Below, in pieces: positions 9,305 through 14,895 of a stretch of DNA of 38,411 bases; position 1 is the stretch's first letter; each line of letters opens with the position of its first letter. Under the pieces are notes generated by a model, which did not search any database, had not been told where the DNA came from, and saw only the letters and a list, made by a program, of their open reading frames with translations. The position numbers and the translations under genes were made by a program. Origin of the DNA: Streptomyces gardneri (GTDB lineage: Bacteria; Actinomycetota; Actinomycetes; Streptomycetales; Streptomycetaceae); assembly GCF_006539185.1 (NCBI RefSeq), contig NZ_BJMN01000064.1, positions 1-38,411 on the forward strand, in the 5' to 3' direction.

Positions 9305-10057
9305 TCAGACGCGCACGCCGAGCGCGGCGGTGATCACGTCACCGATCTCCTCCGTGCGGCCGTCGAGGTAGAAGTGACCGCCGGGGAAGACCCGCAGATC
9401 GGAGTCGGCGTCGGTGAAGCCGCTCCAGGCCGCCACCCTGGCGACGGGGGCCACGGGGTCCGCGTCGCCGACCAGGGCCGTGATCGGGCAGTCCAGCGGC
9501 GGGCCCGGCTCCCAGGCGTACGAGCCGATGGCCCGGTAGTCGGCGCGGAGGGCCGGCAGGGCCATCTCCATCAGCTCCGGGTCGTCCAGGACGCCCACGC
9601 CCGTCCCGCCGAGCATCCGGATCGCGGCGATCACGTCGGCGTCACTGGTCATCCGGTCGGCGTCCTGGGGCCGGGGCTCCGGCGCGGCCCGCCCGGAGAG
9701 GAACAGCCGCAGGGGGCCGGGGGCCGACCGCGCGGAGAGCGTGCGCGCCGTCTCGTAGGCGACGACCGCGCCCATGCTGTGCCCGAAGAAGGCGTACGGC
9801 CGGTCGTCCACCGTGTCCAGGGCGTCCGCGACGAGTTCGGCGAGCCGGGTGACGGACTCGATCGGCCGCTCACGATGCCGGTCCTGCCGCCCCGGGTACT
9901 GCACGGCCAGCACGTCGACGGCGGGGCTCAGGAGGCGGGAGAGCGGCACGTAGGAGCTGGCGGCGCCGCCCGCGTGCGGGAAGCAGACCAGCCGGACCCC
10001 TCCTTCCGGTTCCTTCTGCGCCACCCCACCGAATCGCCGAAGCCATGCGATGTCCAT
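9305..10057 (-). CDS. Type II (editing) thioesterase, alpha/beta hydrolase
   Basis: A 250-residue protein of the family that removes stalled or wrong acyl groups from PKS and NRPS carrier domains. The catalytic triad is visible: Ser94 in GHSMGA, Asp200 in GDADPVAPV and His228 in GGHFYL; the N-terminal LVCFPHAGGAASSY and YPGRQDR segments are typical. The ATG at 10057 follows a strong GGAGGGGGAAGCG ribosome binding site, which rules out the longer upstream reading frame. The gene stands alone on the minus strand between two hairpins, with its own 163-bp upstream region containing tandem repeats. Its presence supports the PKS and NRPS being an active assembly line. Confidence 0.95.
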   Translation of the reverse strand: MDIAWLRRFGGVAQKEPEGGVRLVCFPHAGGAASSYVPLSRLLSPAVDVLAVQYPGRQDRHRERPIESVTRLAELVADALDTVDDRPYAFFGHSMGAVVAYETARTLSARSAPGPLRLFLSGRAAPEPRPQDADRMTSDADVIAAIRMLGGTGVGVLDDPELMEMALPALRADYRAIGSYAWEPGPPLDCPITALVGDADPVAPVARVAAWSGFTDADSDLRVFPGGHFYLDGRTEEIGDVITAALGVRV

Positions 10058-10099
10058 CGCTTCCCCCTCCAGTCCTCGCTCGCCCGTGCTCGGGCTCCT

Positions 10100-10129
10100 G
10101 TACGGATCGCGTACGGACTCCCGTACGGA
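10100..10129. repeat. Three direct copies of GTACGGA upstream of the thioesterase gene
   Basis: GTACGGA occurs at 10100, 10111 and 10123, starts spaced 11 and 12 bp apart; a fourth copy in the opposite orientation lies at 10164-10170. The array is 43 bp upstream of the thioesterase start codon. Heptamers at about one helical turn resemble SARP-type operators, but this sequence differs from the GTGACC repeats at 10.93 and 13.17 kb. Confidence 0.5.
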
Positions 10130-10181
10130 TTCACGTCCATGACTCTGCCGTACTCCTGCCGCTTCCGTACCCCACACGGAA

Positions 10182-10207
10182 GGGCCGGCCGACGACGCGG
10201 CCGGCCC
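10182..10207 (-). terminator. Hairpin after the DinB-type gene
   Basis: A perfect 9-bp stem (GGGCCGGCC / GGCCGGCCC) with an 8-nt loop lies 14 bases beyond the stop of the minus-strand DinB-type gene. A smaller 7-bp inverted repeat (CTTCCGT/ACGGAAG, 10162-10182) abuts it. Confidence 0.65.
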
Positions 10208-10220
10208 CGGGGGGGTGCGG

Positions 10221-10811
10221 TCAGCGGACGGTGCCGTCCCAGCCGCCCCAGTCGCGTCGCCGCGGCAGCCCGGGGAGGTCGATCCGGCCCGTGCACCAGA
10301 GCAGGGTCTCGGCCGGGGCGTGCCCGGTCGGGGCGTTCGGGAAGAGGCGCTCGACGACGGGCGCGCAGAGCTCGTCGGCCGGCAGCCAGTCGAGGCCGAA
10401 CGCCTCGGTCACGTCGTAGGTGTGGACGACCATCTCGAGGATGCCCATGGCGGCGAAGCCGGGGCCGTCGGAGTTGCCCCAGGGGTGGAAGGCACGGACC
10501 TGCGGGTCCGCCTCCCGCACGGCCGAGGCCAGGATGGTGGCGCAGATGCGGACGCCTTCGAGGCAGACGGGGATCGACTGCCCGTTGAATCCGGCGAGCA
10601 TGCCGGTGAAGCGGTCGGACGGCTGGGCGATGAGGAGCCCCGAATAGCCGACGAGGCCGAGGGCCGTGTGGTCGAGGACCTCACGACAGGACCAGTCACT
10701 GTCCCGGGCTTTGACGGACCAGTCCTGATCGGCGGCCTTCTGCAGAATGTCGGTGCAGTCGGTGGCGGCGGTAACTACGCGGTCGGGCCAAGAGATAGAC
10801 ATGCGAGTCAT
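10221..10811 (-). CDS. DinB-fold / mycothiol-dependent maleylpyruvate isomerase-like protein
   Basis: A 196-residue protein of the TIGR03086 / MDMPI N-terminal type: a four-helix bundle with a metal site. The candidate metal ligands are His48 (LDHTA), Glu126 and His130 (EMVVHTYD), in the expected arrangement, and the N-terminal WSCREVLDH and C-terminal GLDWLP segments fit the family. Family members include mycothiol-dependent isomerases and thiol transferases; most have no known substrate. The first ATG (10811) is used here; a second, three codons in at 10802, is equally possible and neither has a strong ribosome binding site. It is divergent from the flavin monooxygenase gene with a 210-bp shared regulatory region. 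A role in the pathway, for example protective thiol chemistry, is a guess. Confidence 0.75.
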   Translation of the reverse strand: MTRMSISWPDRVVTAATDCTDILQKAADQDWSVKARDSDWSCREVLDHTALGLVGYSGLLIAQPSDRFTGMLAGFNGQSIPVCLEGVRICATILASAVREADPQVRAFHPWGNSDGPGFAAMGILEMVVHTYDVTEAFGLDWLPADELCAPVVERLFPNAPTGHAPAETLLWCTGRIDLPGLPRRRDWGGWDGTVR

Positions 10812-10885
10812 GCTGCCACAGTTGTCCGCAGGTCCCGATGGTTCGAAGGGCGGCCGGGCCGCTTTCGTCCACTGCCCGCGAATCA

Positions 10886-10905
10886 CCCGGTAATTGCCCG
10901 GTAAT
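10886..10905. repeat. Tandem CCCGGTAAT pair, 11-bp period
   Basis: CCCGGTAAT is present at 10886-10894 and 10897-10905, start to start 11 bp, in the divergent region between the DinB-type and flavin monooxygenase genes. On the minus strand it reads ATTACCGGG twice, toward the DinB-type gene. Related GTTACCG motifs lie upstream of the PKS and SDR genes. It may be an activator site; no -10 box could be assigned. Confidence 0.5.
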
Positions 10906-10926
10906 CGGGAATTCAGGAGCACCCCG

Positions 10927-10980
10927 GTGACCACCTCGTGACCGCGGCCCGATCGCCCGGGGAACGGCCCGCCGTACGCT
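10927..10980 (+). promoter_or_regulatory. Candidate SARP operator (GTGACC x2) and -10 box of the flavin monooxygenase gene
   Basis: GTGACC occurs at 10927-10932 and 10938-10943, exactly 11 bp apart, as heptamers separated by 4 bp. A -10-like TACGCT lies at 10975-10980, 31 nt after the second copy; a transcript from it would have a leader of about 35 nt. The same layout recurs before the class III aminotransferase gene at 13169-13222. Direct heptamers with 4-bp spacers are the usual SARP target form, and two SARP-family regulators are encoded in the window. Confidence 0.6.
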
Positions 10981-11021
10981 CGACGCCGGAACGAGACGAT
11001 CGAGCAGGGAGTTTGAATCGC

Positions 11022-12191
11022 ATGAACGCTGAACTCGAATCCGTACTGGAATCCGTCCGGAGCATCGTGCCGACGCTCAGGGAGAACGGGATCGAGTCGG
11101 AGAACCGAGGCTGGATTCTCGACGAGAACATCGAGCTCCTGGAAAAGGCGGGGGTCTTCCGGATAGCCGTCCCGAAGCGCTTCGGGGGCCTGGACTTCGA
11201 CCTGGCCGACCAGTCCAAGGTCATCGCCGAGGTGGCGCGCGGCTGCCCCTCGACGGGCTGGGTGACGTTCGTCTGGGCGACCAGCGCGTGGTCGGCCACG
11301 CTCTACCCGGACCGGGCGCAGGAGGAGCTCTTCACCGAGGGTTCCGTCCGGATCTCCAGCGCCTTCGCGCCGACCGGCAAGCTCACGCCCGTCGAGGGCG
11401 GTTACCGGCTGACCGGTAGCTGGCGGTTCAACTCCGGTTGCCGGGGCGCCCAGTGGAACTTCGCCTCGGCGATGCTGGAGCACGCGGACGGCTCCCTCGA
11501 GGAGGTCATGGCGCTGCTGCCGATGTCCGACATGACGGTGGTCGACGACTGGAAGGTGTCGGCCGGTTCCGGCACGGGCAGTGCGACCTCCTCGGCCGAC
11601 GACGTGTTCGTCCCCGACTACCGGGTCGGGCGCTTCGAGGAGCTGCTGTTCAGCACGACCGGTGACCGCTCCAACGGCGGTGCGGACGGGCGCGAGTACG
11701 GCTTCGTGAGCGAGGTGATGGCCGCGGCCGCCGCGGTGTTCATCGGCATCGCCAAGGGCGCGTACGACCTGTTCCTCGAGCGTCTCCCGGGACGCGGCAT
11801 CACGTACACCTCCTGGACGGACCAGACCCAGCACCCGCTCACCCAGATCCAGGTGGCGACGGCCGCCAACAAGATCACGGCGGCGGAGGCCCTGGCCGGC
11901 GTGTGGCTGGAGCTCATGCAGCGGCGGGCCGACGCGGGCGAGCAGCTGTCGCTGGAGGAGAAGGCCGTCGTGCGCGGTCAGACCGCCTTCGCGGCGCAGC
12001 TCGCGAAGGAGGCCGTCGAGGTGCTGTTCAACGCGAGCGGCGGTTCGGTGATCCAGCGGAGCGTTCCGCTACAGCGCTTCCACCGTGACATCCAGGGCTT
12101 CTCGCTGCACGCGCTGGCGCAGCTGAACGGCAACCTGGAGGTTCAGGGCCGGGCGCTGCTCGGTCTCGACCCGGAGACCCCCTTCCTGTAG
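11022..12191 (+). CDS. Acyl-CoA-dehydrogenase-fold flavin monooxygenase (two-component, HsaA/DszC-like)
   Basis: A 389-residue protein with the acyl-CoA dehydrogenase fold: N-terminal helical part with FRIAVPKRFGGLDFDL and EVARGCPSTGW, a middle beta domain (YRLTGSWRFNSGC), and a C-terminal four-helix domain of the Acyl-CoA_dh_2 kind. This pattern fits group D flavin-dependent monooxygenases, which receive reduced flavin from a separate reductase and hydroxylate or N-oxidise substrates, more than true dehydrogenases. A flavin reductase gene follows in convergent orientation, supporting that reading. The ATG at 11022 has AGGGAG upstream. A SARP-type operator precedes it and two strong hairpins follow. 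The ACAD-fold epoxyketone-forming enzymes were considered as an alternative; the NRPS layout here does not match that pathway. The substrate is unknown. Confidence 0.85.
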   Translation: MNAELESVLESVRSIVPTLRENGIESENRGWILDENIELLEKAGVFRIAVPKRFGGLDFDLADQSKVIAEVARGCPSTGWVTFVWATSAWSATLYPDRAQEELFTEGSVRISSAFAPTGKLTPVEGGYRLTGSWRFNSGCRGAQWNFASAMLEHADGSLEEVMALLPMSDMTVVDDWKVSAGSGTGSATSSADDVFVPDYRVGRFEELLFSTTGDRSNGGADGREYGFVSEVMAAAAAVFIGIAKGAYDLFLERLPGRGITYTSWTDQTQHPLTQIQVATAANKITAAEALAGVWLELMQRRADAGEQLSLEEKAVVRGQTAFAAQLAKEAVEVLFNASGGSVIQRSVPLQRFHRDIQGFSLHALAQLNGNLEVQGRALLGLDPETPFL

Positions 12192-12200
12192 GGGAGGGAG

Positions 12201-12238
12201 TGGGTGGACCCGGGGCGGGGAGGCCCCGGGTCCACCCA
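12201..12238 (+). terminator. Hairpin after the flavin monooxygenase gene
   Basis: A perfect 15-bp stem (left arm begins TGGGTGGACC) with an 8-nt loop starts 10 bases after the monooxygenase stop codon. It is the first of two tandem hairpins between convergent genes. Confidence 0.8.
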
Positions 12239-12263
12239 TGTCGACCCCTTCGCACAGGGCGAC

Positions 12264-12305
12264 GCCGGTGATCCCGGCGGCCGGACGGCCGCCGGGATCA
12301 TCGGC
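12264..12305 (-). terminator. Hairpin after the flavin reductase gene
   Basis: A 19-bp stem with a single G-U pair and a 4-nt loop (GGAC) lies 23 bases beyond the stop codon of the minus-strand flavin reductase gene. With the neighbouring hairpin it insulates the two convergent genes. Confidence 0.8.
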
Positions 12306-12327
12306 GTGAGGGGTTCGGTGGATTCGT

Positions 12328-12852
12328 TCAGCGGCCGGGGGTGGTGCCGGTCCGCTGGAAGCGGCCTTCGTAGAAGAGGAGTCCGTCGCCGGCGGCGCCG
12401 TTCATCGCGCTGACCACCTCGCCGAGGAAGACGGAGTGGTCGCCGACCTCGTGCGCGGCGGTGACCTCGCACTCCAGCCACGCCAGGGCTCCGGACAGCA
12501 GCGGCGCCCCGGTGCCGGGGCCGGGCAGCCAGTCGAGCCGCTCGAACTGGGCGGGGCCGAGGGGGCGCTTCTTGTCGGCGAAGTACCGGGTGATCTCCTC
12601 CTGTTCGGCGCTCATGACGGAGACGCCGAAGCGTCCGACCCGGGTGAGCGCGGAGTGCATGACGGCGCTGTGCCCGATGCAGCAGAGCACGGTCGGCGGT
12701 TCGAGCGAGACGGAGGTGAAGGAGTTGGCCGTCATGCCGTGGGGGTTGTCGCCGCCGACGGTGAGGACGACGACGCCGGTGGCGAAGCGGGACATCACCT
12801 CGCGCAGCGACGCGGGGGTCACCTCGGTGGCGACGGGCTGTACGGGAGACAT
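12328..12852 (-). CDS. NAD(P)H:flavin reductase, HpaC-like
   Basis: A 174-residue member of the flavin reductase-like domain family. Typical segments are visible: FATGVVVLTV, PHGMTANSFTSVSLEPPTVL, and a C-terminal DHSVFLGEV followed by LLFYEGRF. Such proteins reduce free FMN or FAD for a monooxygenase partner. The best partner in this window is the ACAD-fold monooxygenase immediately beyond the terminator pair, on the opposite strand. The ATG at 12852 has GGAGG at the right distance. Its start is one base from the stop of the upstream 63-residue gene, so the two are probably translationally coupled. Confidence 0.93.
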   Translation of the reverse strand: MSPVQPVATEVTPASLREVMSRFATGVVVLTVGGDNPHGMTANSFTSVSLEPPTVLCCIGHSAVMHSALTRVGRFGVSVMSAEQEEITRYFADKKRPLGPAQFERLDWLPGPGTGAPLLSGALAWLECEVTAAHEVGDHSVFLGEVVSAMNGAAGDGLLFYEGRFQRTGTTPGR

Positions 12853-12853
12853 C

Positions 12854-13045
12854 TCAGACCTCCGCCGTGCGAGCCGCGGCGGAGGACCACGTGCGGGAGC
12901 CCTCGCCGACCGGGATGCGGGCGAATATCAGCTCCAGGCAGTCGGCGGCGGAGAGCCGGCCGACGGATTCCCGGTCGTCCACGCCGCGCCACCACAGGGA
13001 GCGGTCCGGATCGGGATTCCCCGTCGCTTCGGAAGAGAAACTCAT
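12854..13045 (-). CDS. Small unrecognised protein (63 aa) coupled to the flavin reductase
   Basis: I do not recognise this protein. It has 63 residues, starts at an ATG with AAAGAGG upstream, and contains a central DRSLWWRGVDD followed by a predicted helix, RLSAADCLELIFARI. There is no signal peptide or membrane segment. It occupies a position where an MbtH gene might be expected and has a similar size, but lacks the MbtH hallmarks (NPFDD, SLWP, PAGW), so it should not be called MbtH. It ends one base before the flavin reductase start, which argues that it is a real, co-translated gene. The divergent promoter region at 13046-13250 would serve it. An accessory role for the flavin system or a carrier protein is speculation. 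Confidence 0.65.
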   Translation of the reverse strand: MSFSSEATGNPDPDRSLWWRGVDDRESVGRLSAADCLELIFARIPVGEGSRTWSSAAARTAEV

Positions 13046-13168
13046 GCCGCCTCTTTCGGAATTCGGATGTGAGAGCACCGAACCAACGTATCCGACGGCA
13101 TTCTGACGCTTGTTCATCCTCAAGTAACGTGCGTACCAAGGCTGTTAACGACTCCGGCCAACCGGCCA

Positions 13169-13222
13169 GTGACCACGTCGTGACCCCGTTGCGGCGCCGT
13201 TCCGGCGCCCCGTGGGTAGGGT
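13169..13222 (+). promoter_or_regulatory. Candidate SARP operator (GTGACC x2) and -10 box of the class III aminotransferase gene
   Basis: GTGACC occurs at 13169-13174 and 13180-13185 (11-bp period), and TAGGGT at 13217-13222 is 31 nt after the second copy, the same spacing as in front of the flavin monooxygenase gene. The two elements agree in GTGACCAC, TCGTGACC and the spacing. The site sits in the 205-bp divergent region and could also act on the small-protein/flavin-reductase operon in the other direction. Confidence 0.6.
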
Positions 13223-13250
13223 CCCCCCGTATCCAAGAAGAGGGGGCGTC

Positions 13251-14807
13251 ATGAACTCCGTATCCGCTGAACCCGGAATCTCCGAGCCTTATCTGCTCGG
13301 TTTCCTCACCTCTGTCGGGCTCGATGTCGAATACACGCGGGCCGAGGGGAATACGCTGTTCTTCCGCGGCGACGACGGGGAGGAGGTCCCGGTCCTGGAC
13401 GCCGCGGGCGGCTACGGCTCGCTGATCTTCGGCCACAACCATCCCGAGCTCGTCGCGCGGGCGAGGCGGCTGCTCGACGAGGGAGCGCCGGTCAACGCCC
13501 AGTTCTCGCGCAACTCGTGCGCCCAGGAGGTCGCCGCCCTGCTCAGCGGCATCGTCCGCCGGGAGACGGGCTCCTCCGAGGCGTACGCGGCGATCTTCGC
13601 CAACAGCGGTGCCGAGGCGATCGAGGCGGCCGTCAAGCACGCCGAGCTGGACCGGGTGCTCCAGGTGCAGGCGCTCGTGGCCGAGCTGGCGGAGCACACC
13701 GCCGCCGCGCGGGCGGCGGTCGAGGCCGGCGAGGCGGTCCTGCCGGCCGGGGGCCACGAGGACTTCGAGGCCCTGGTCGAGGAGGTGTCCCGCGCGAACG
13801 CGGAGGTCGGCGCCAGGCCGCCGGTCTTCCTGACCCTGGAGGGTTCCTTCCACGGAAAGCTGGTCGGCAGTGTCCAGTTGACCCACAACGCCGCCTACCG
13901 GACCCCGTTCACCGCGCTGGCGAACCGGGCCCGGTTCGTCCCGCTCGACCGCCCCGGCGCCGTCGGGGAGATCATCGCCGAGGAGTCCGCCGCGCTGCGC
14001 GACATCGTGGTGCGCGACGGTGTGGTCACCGTCGTCGAGCGGCCTTTCCCGCTCGTGGCGGCGTTTCTGCTGGAGCCGATCCAGGGCGAGGGCGGCATCG
14101 TCCCGCTGACCCGGGAGTTCGCGACGGCGGTCCGCCGGGAGTGCGACGCCGCCGGCATTCCGGTGGTGATCGACGAGATCCAGAGCGGGATGGGCCGCAC
14201 CGGCGCGTTCCTCGCGAGTTCGCTGATCGGTCTGCGCGGCGACTACTACGTGCTGGCGAAGAGCCTCGGCGGCGGTCTGGCGAAGACGTCGGCGATGCTC
14301 GTCCGCAGCGGCCGGTACCGGAACGAGTTCGAGCTCGTCCACAGCTCGACCTTCGCCAAGGACGGCTTCTCCACTCCGATCGCGCTGAAGGTCCTGGAGA
14401 TGCTGGAGGCGGACGGCGGACGCGCCTACGGGCTCGCGCGGGAGCGGGGTGCCCGGCTCGCCGAGGCCCTGGAAGGGGTCCGTGCGGACTTCCCGGACGT
14501 CGTGAAGGAGGTGCGAGGGAAGGGGCTGATGCTGGGTCTCGAGTTCCACGACCAGTCGGAGTCGTCCTCCGAGGTGGTGCGGGACGGGGCCCGGTCCGGC
14601 CTGCTGGGCTACACCCTGTCCGGCTATCTGCTGCGGGAGCACCGGGTGCGGACGTTCCCCACGGCGAGCGCGGGGAACACGCTGCGGTTCGCGCCGTCCA
14701 TCCACCTGACGGACGGGGAGATCGAGCGGCTCGCGGACGCCTTGCGCGCGGTGGCCTCCGTCCTGCGTGACCAGGACGAGAAGCGCCTCACCGGTGGAGG
14801 GGCGTGA
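13251..14807 (+). CDS. Class III (PLP-dependent) aminotransferase with internal insertion
   Basis: A 518-residue fold-type I aminotransferase. Family marks are NSGAEAIEAAVKHAEL (119-133), the SFHGK segment (199-203), the VVIDEIQSGMGRTG motif (305-318) with the PLP-binding Asp, and Lys337 in LAKSLGGG as the Schiff-base lysine. The protein is longer than the usual 420-460 residues: about 60 residues, mostly Ala/Glu-rich helix (132-195), separate the NSGAEA motif from FHGK, where ordinary members have about 20. Relatives use amino donors such as ornithine, beta-alanine, GABA or diaminobutyrate; the substrate here cannot be deduced. The ATG follows AGAGGGGGCGTC. It is transcribed alone, with a SARP-type operator upstream and a strong bidirectional hairpin after. 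It may make an unusual amino acid for the NRPS or aminate the polyketide. Confidence 0.9.
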   Translation: MNSVSAEPGISEPYLLGFLTSVGLDVEYTRAEGNTLFFRGDDGEEVPVLDAAGGYGSLIFGHNHPELVARARRLLDEGAPVNAQFSRNSCAQEVAALLSGIVRRETGSSEAYAAIFANSGAEAIEAAVKHAELDRVLQVQALVAELAEHTAAARAAVEAGEAVLPAGGHEDFEALVEEVSRANAEVGARPPVFLTLEGSFHGKLVGSVQLTHNAAYRTPFTALANRARFVPLDRPGAVGEIIAEESAALRDIVVRDGVVTVVERPFPLVAAFLLEPIQGEGGIVPLTREFATAVRRECDAAGIPVVIDEIQSGMGRTGAFLASSLIGLRGDYYVLAKSLGGGLAKTSAMLVRSGRYRNEFELVHSSTFAKDGFSTPIALKVLEMLEADGGRAYGLARERGARLAEALEGVRADFPDVVKEVRGKGLMLGLEFHDQSESSSEVVRDGARSGLLGYTLSGYLLREHRVRTFPTASAGNTLRFAPSIHLTDGEIERLADALRAVASVLRDQDEKRLTGGGA

Positions 14808-14827
14808 GGGTCCCCGATCCGTGTGGC

Positions 14828-14864
14828 CGGTGTGGCCCGTCCCGTTTCGGGACGGGCCACACCG
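14828..14864. terminator. Bidirectional terminator hairpin
   Basis: A perfect 16-bp stem with a 5-nt loop (GTTTC) sits between the convergent stops of the aminotransferase gene (14807) and the SARP regulator gene (14896). Confidence 0.85.
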
Positions 14865-14895
14865 TCGGATGCGGAGGATCCGCTCCTCGGCTTCG

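Noticed and set aside
9374..10588. Plus-strand 404-codon frame across the thioesterase and DinB-type genes
   Set aside because: It spans two minus-strand genes and their terminator and has no recognisable domain.
11022..12191. Epoxyketone-forming acyl-CoA dehydrogenase homologue
   Set aside because: The fold fits, but the NRPS ends in Ser-TE and the PKS starts with KSQ, unlike known epoxyketone pathways; the adjacent flavin reductase favours a two-component monooxygenase.
12854..13045. MbtH-like protein
   Set aside because: Size and position fit, but the NPFDD, SLWP and PAGW residues that define MbtH proteins are absent.
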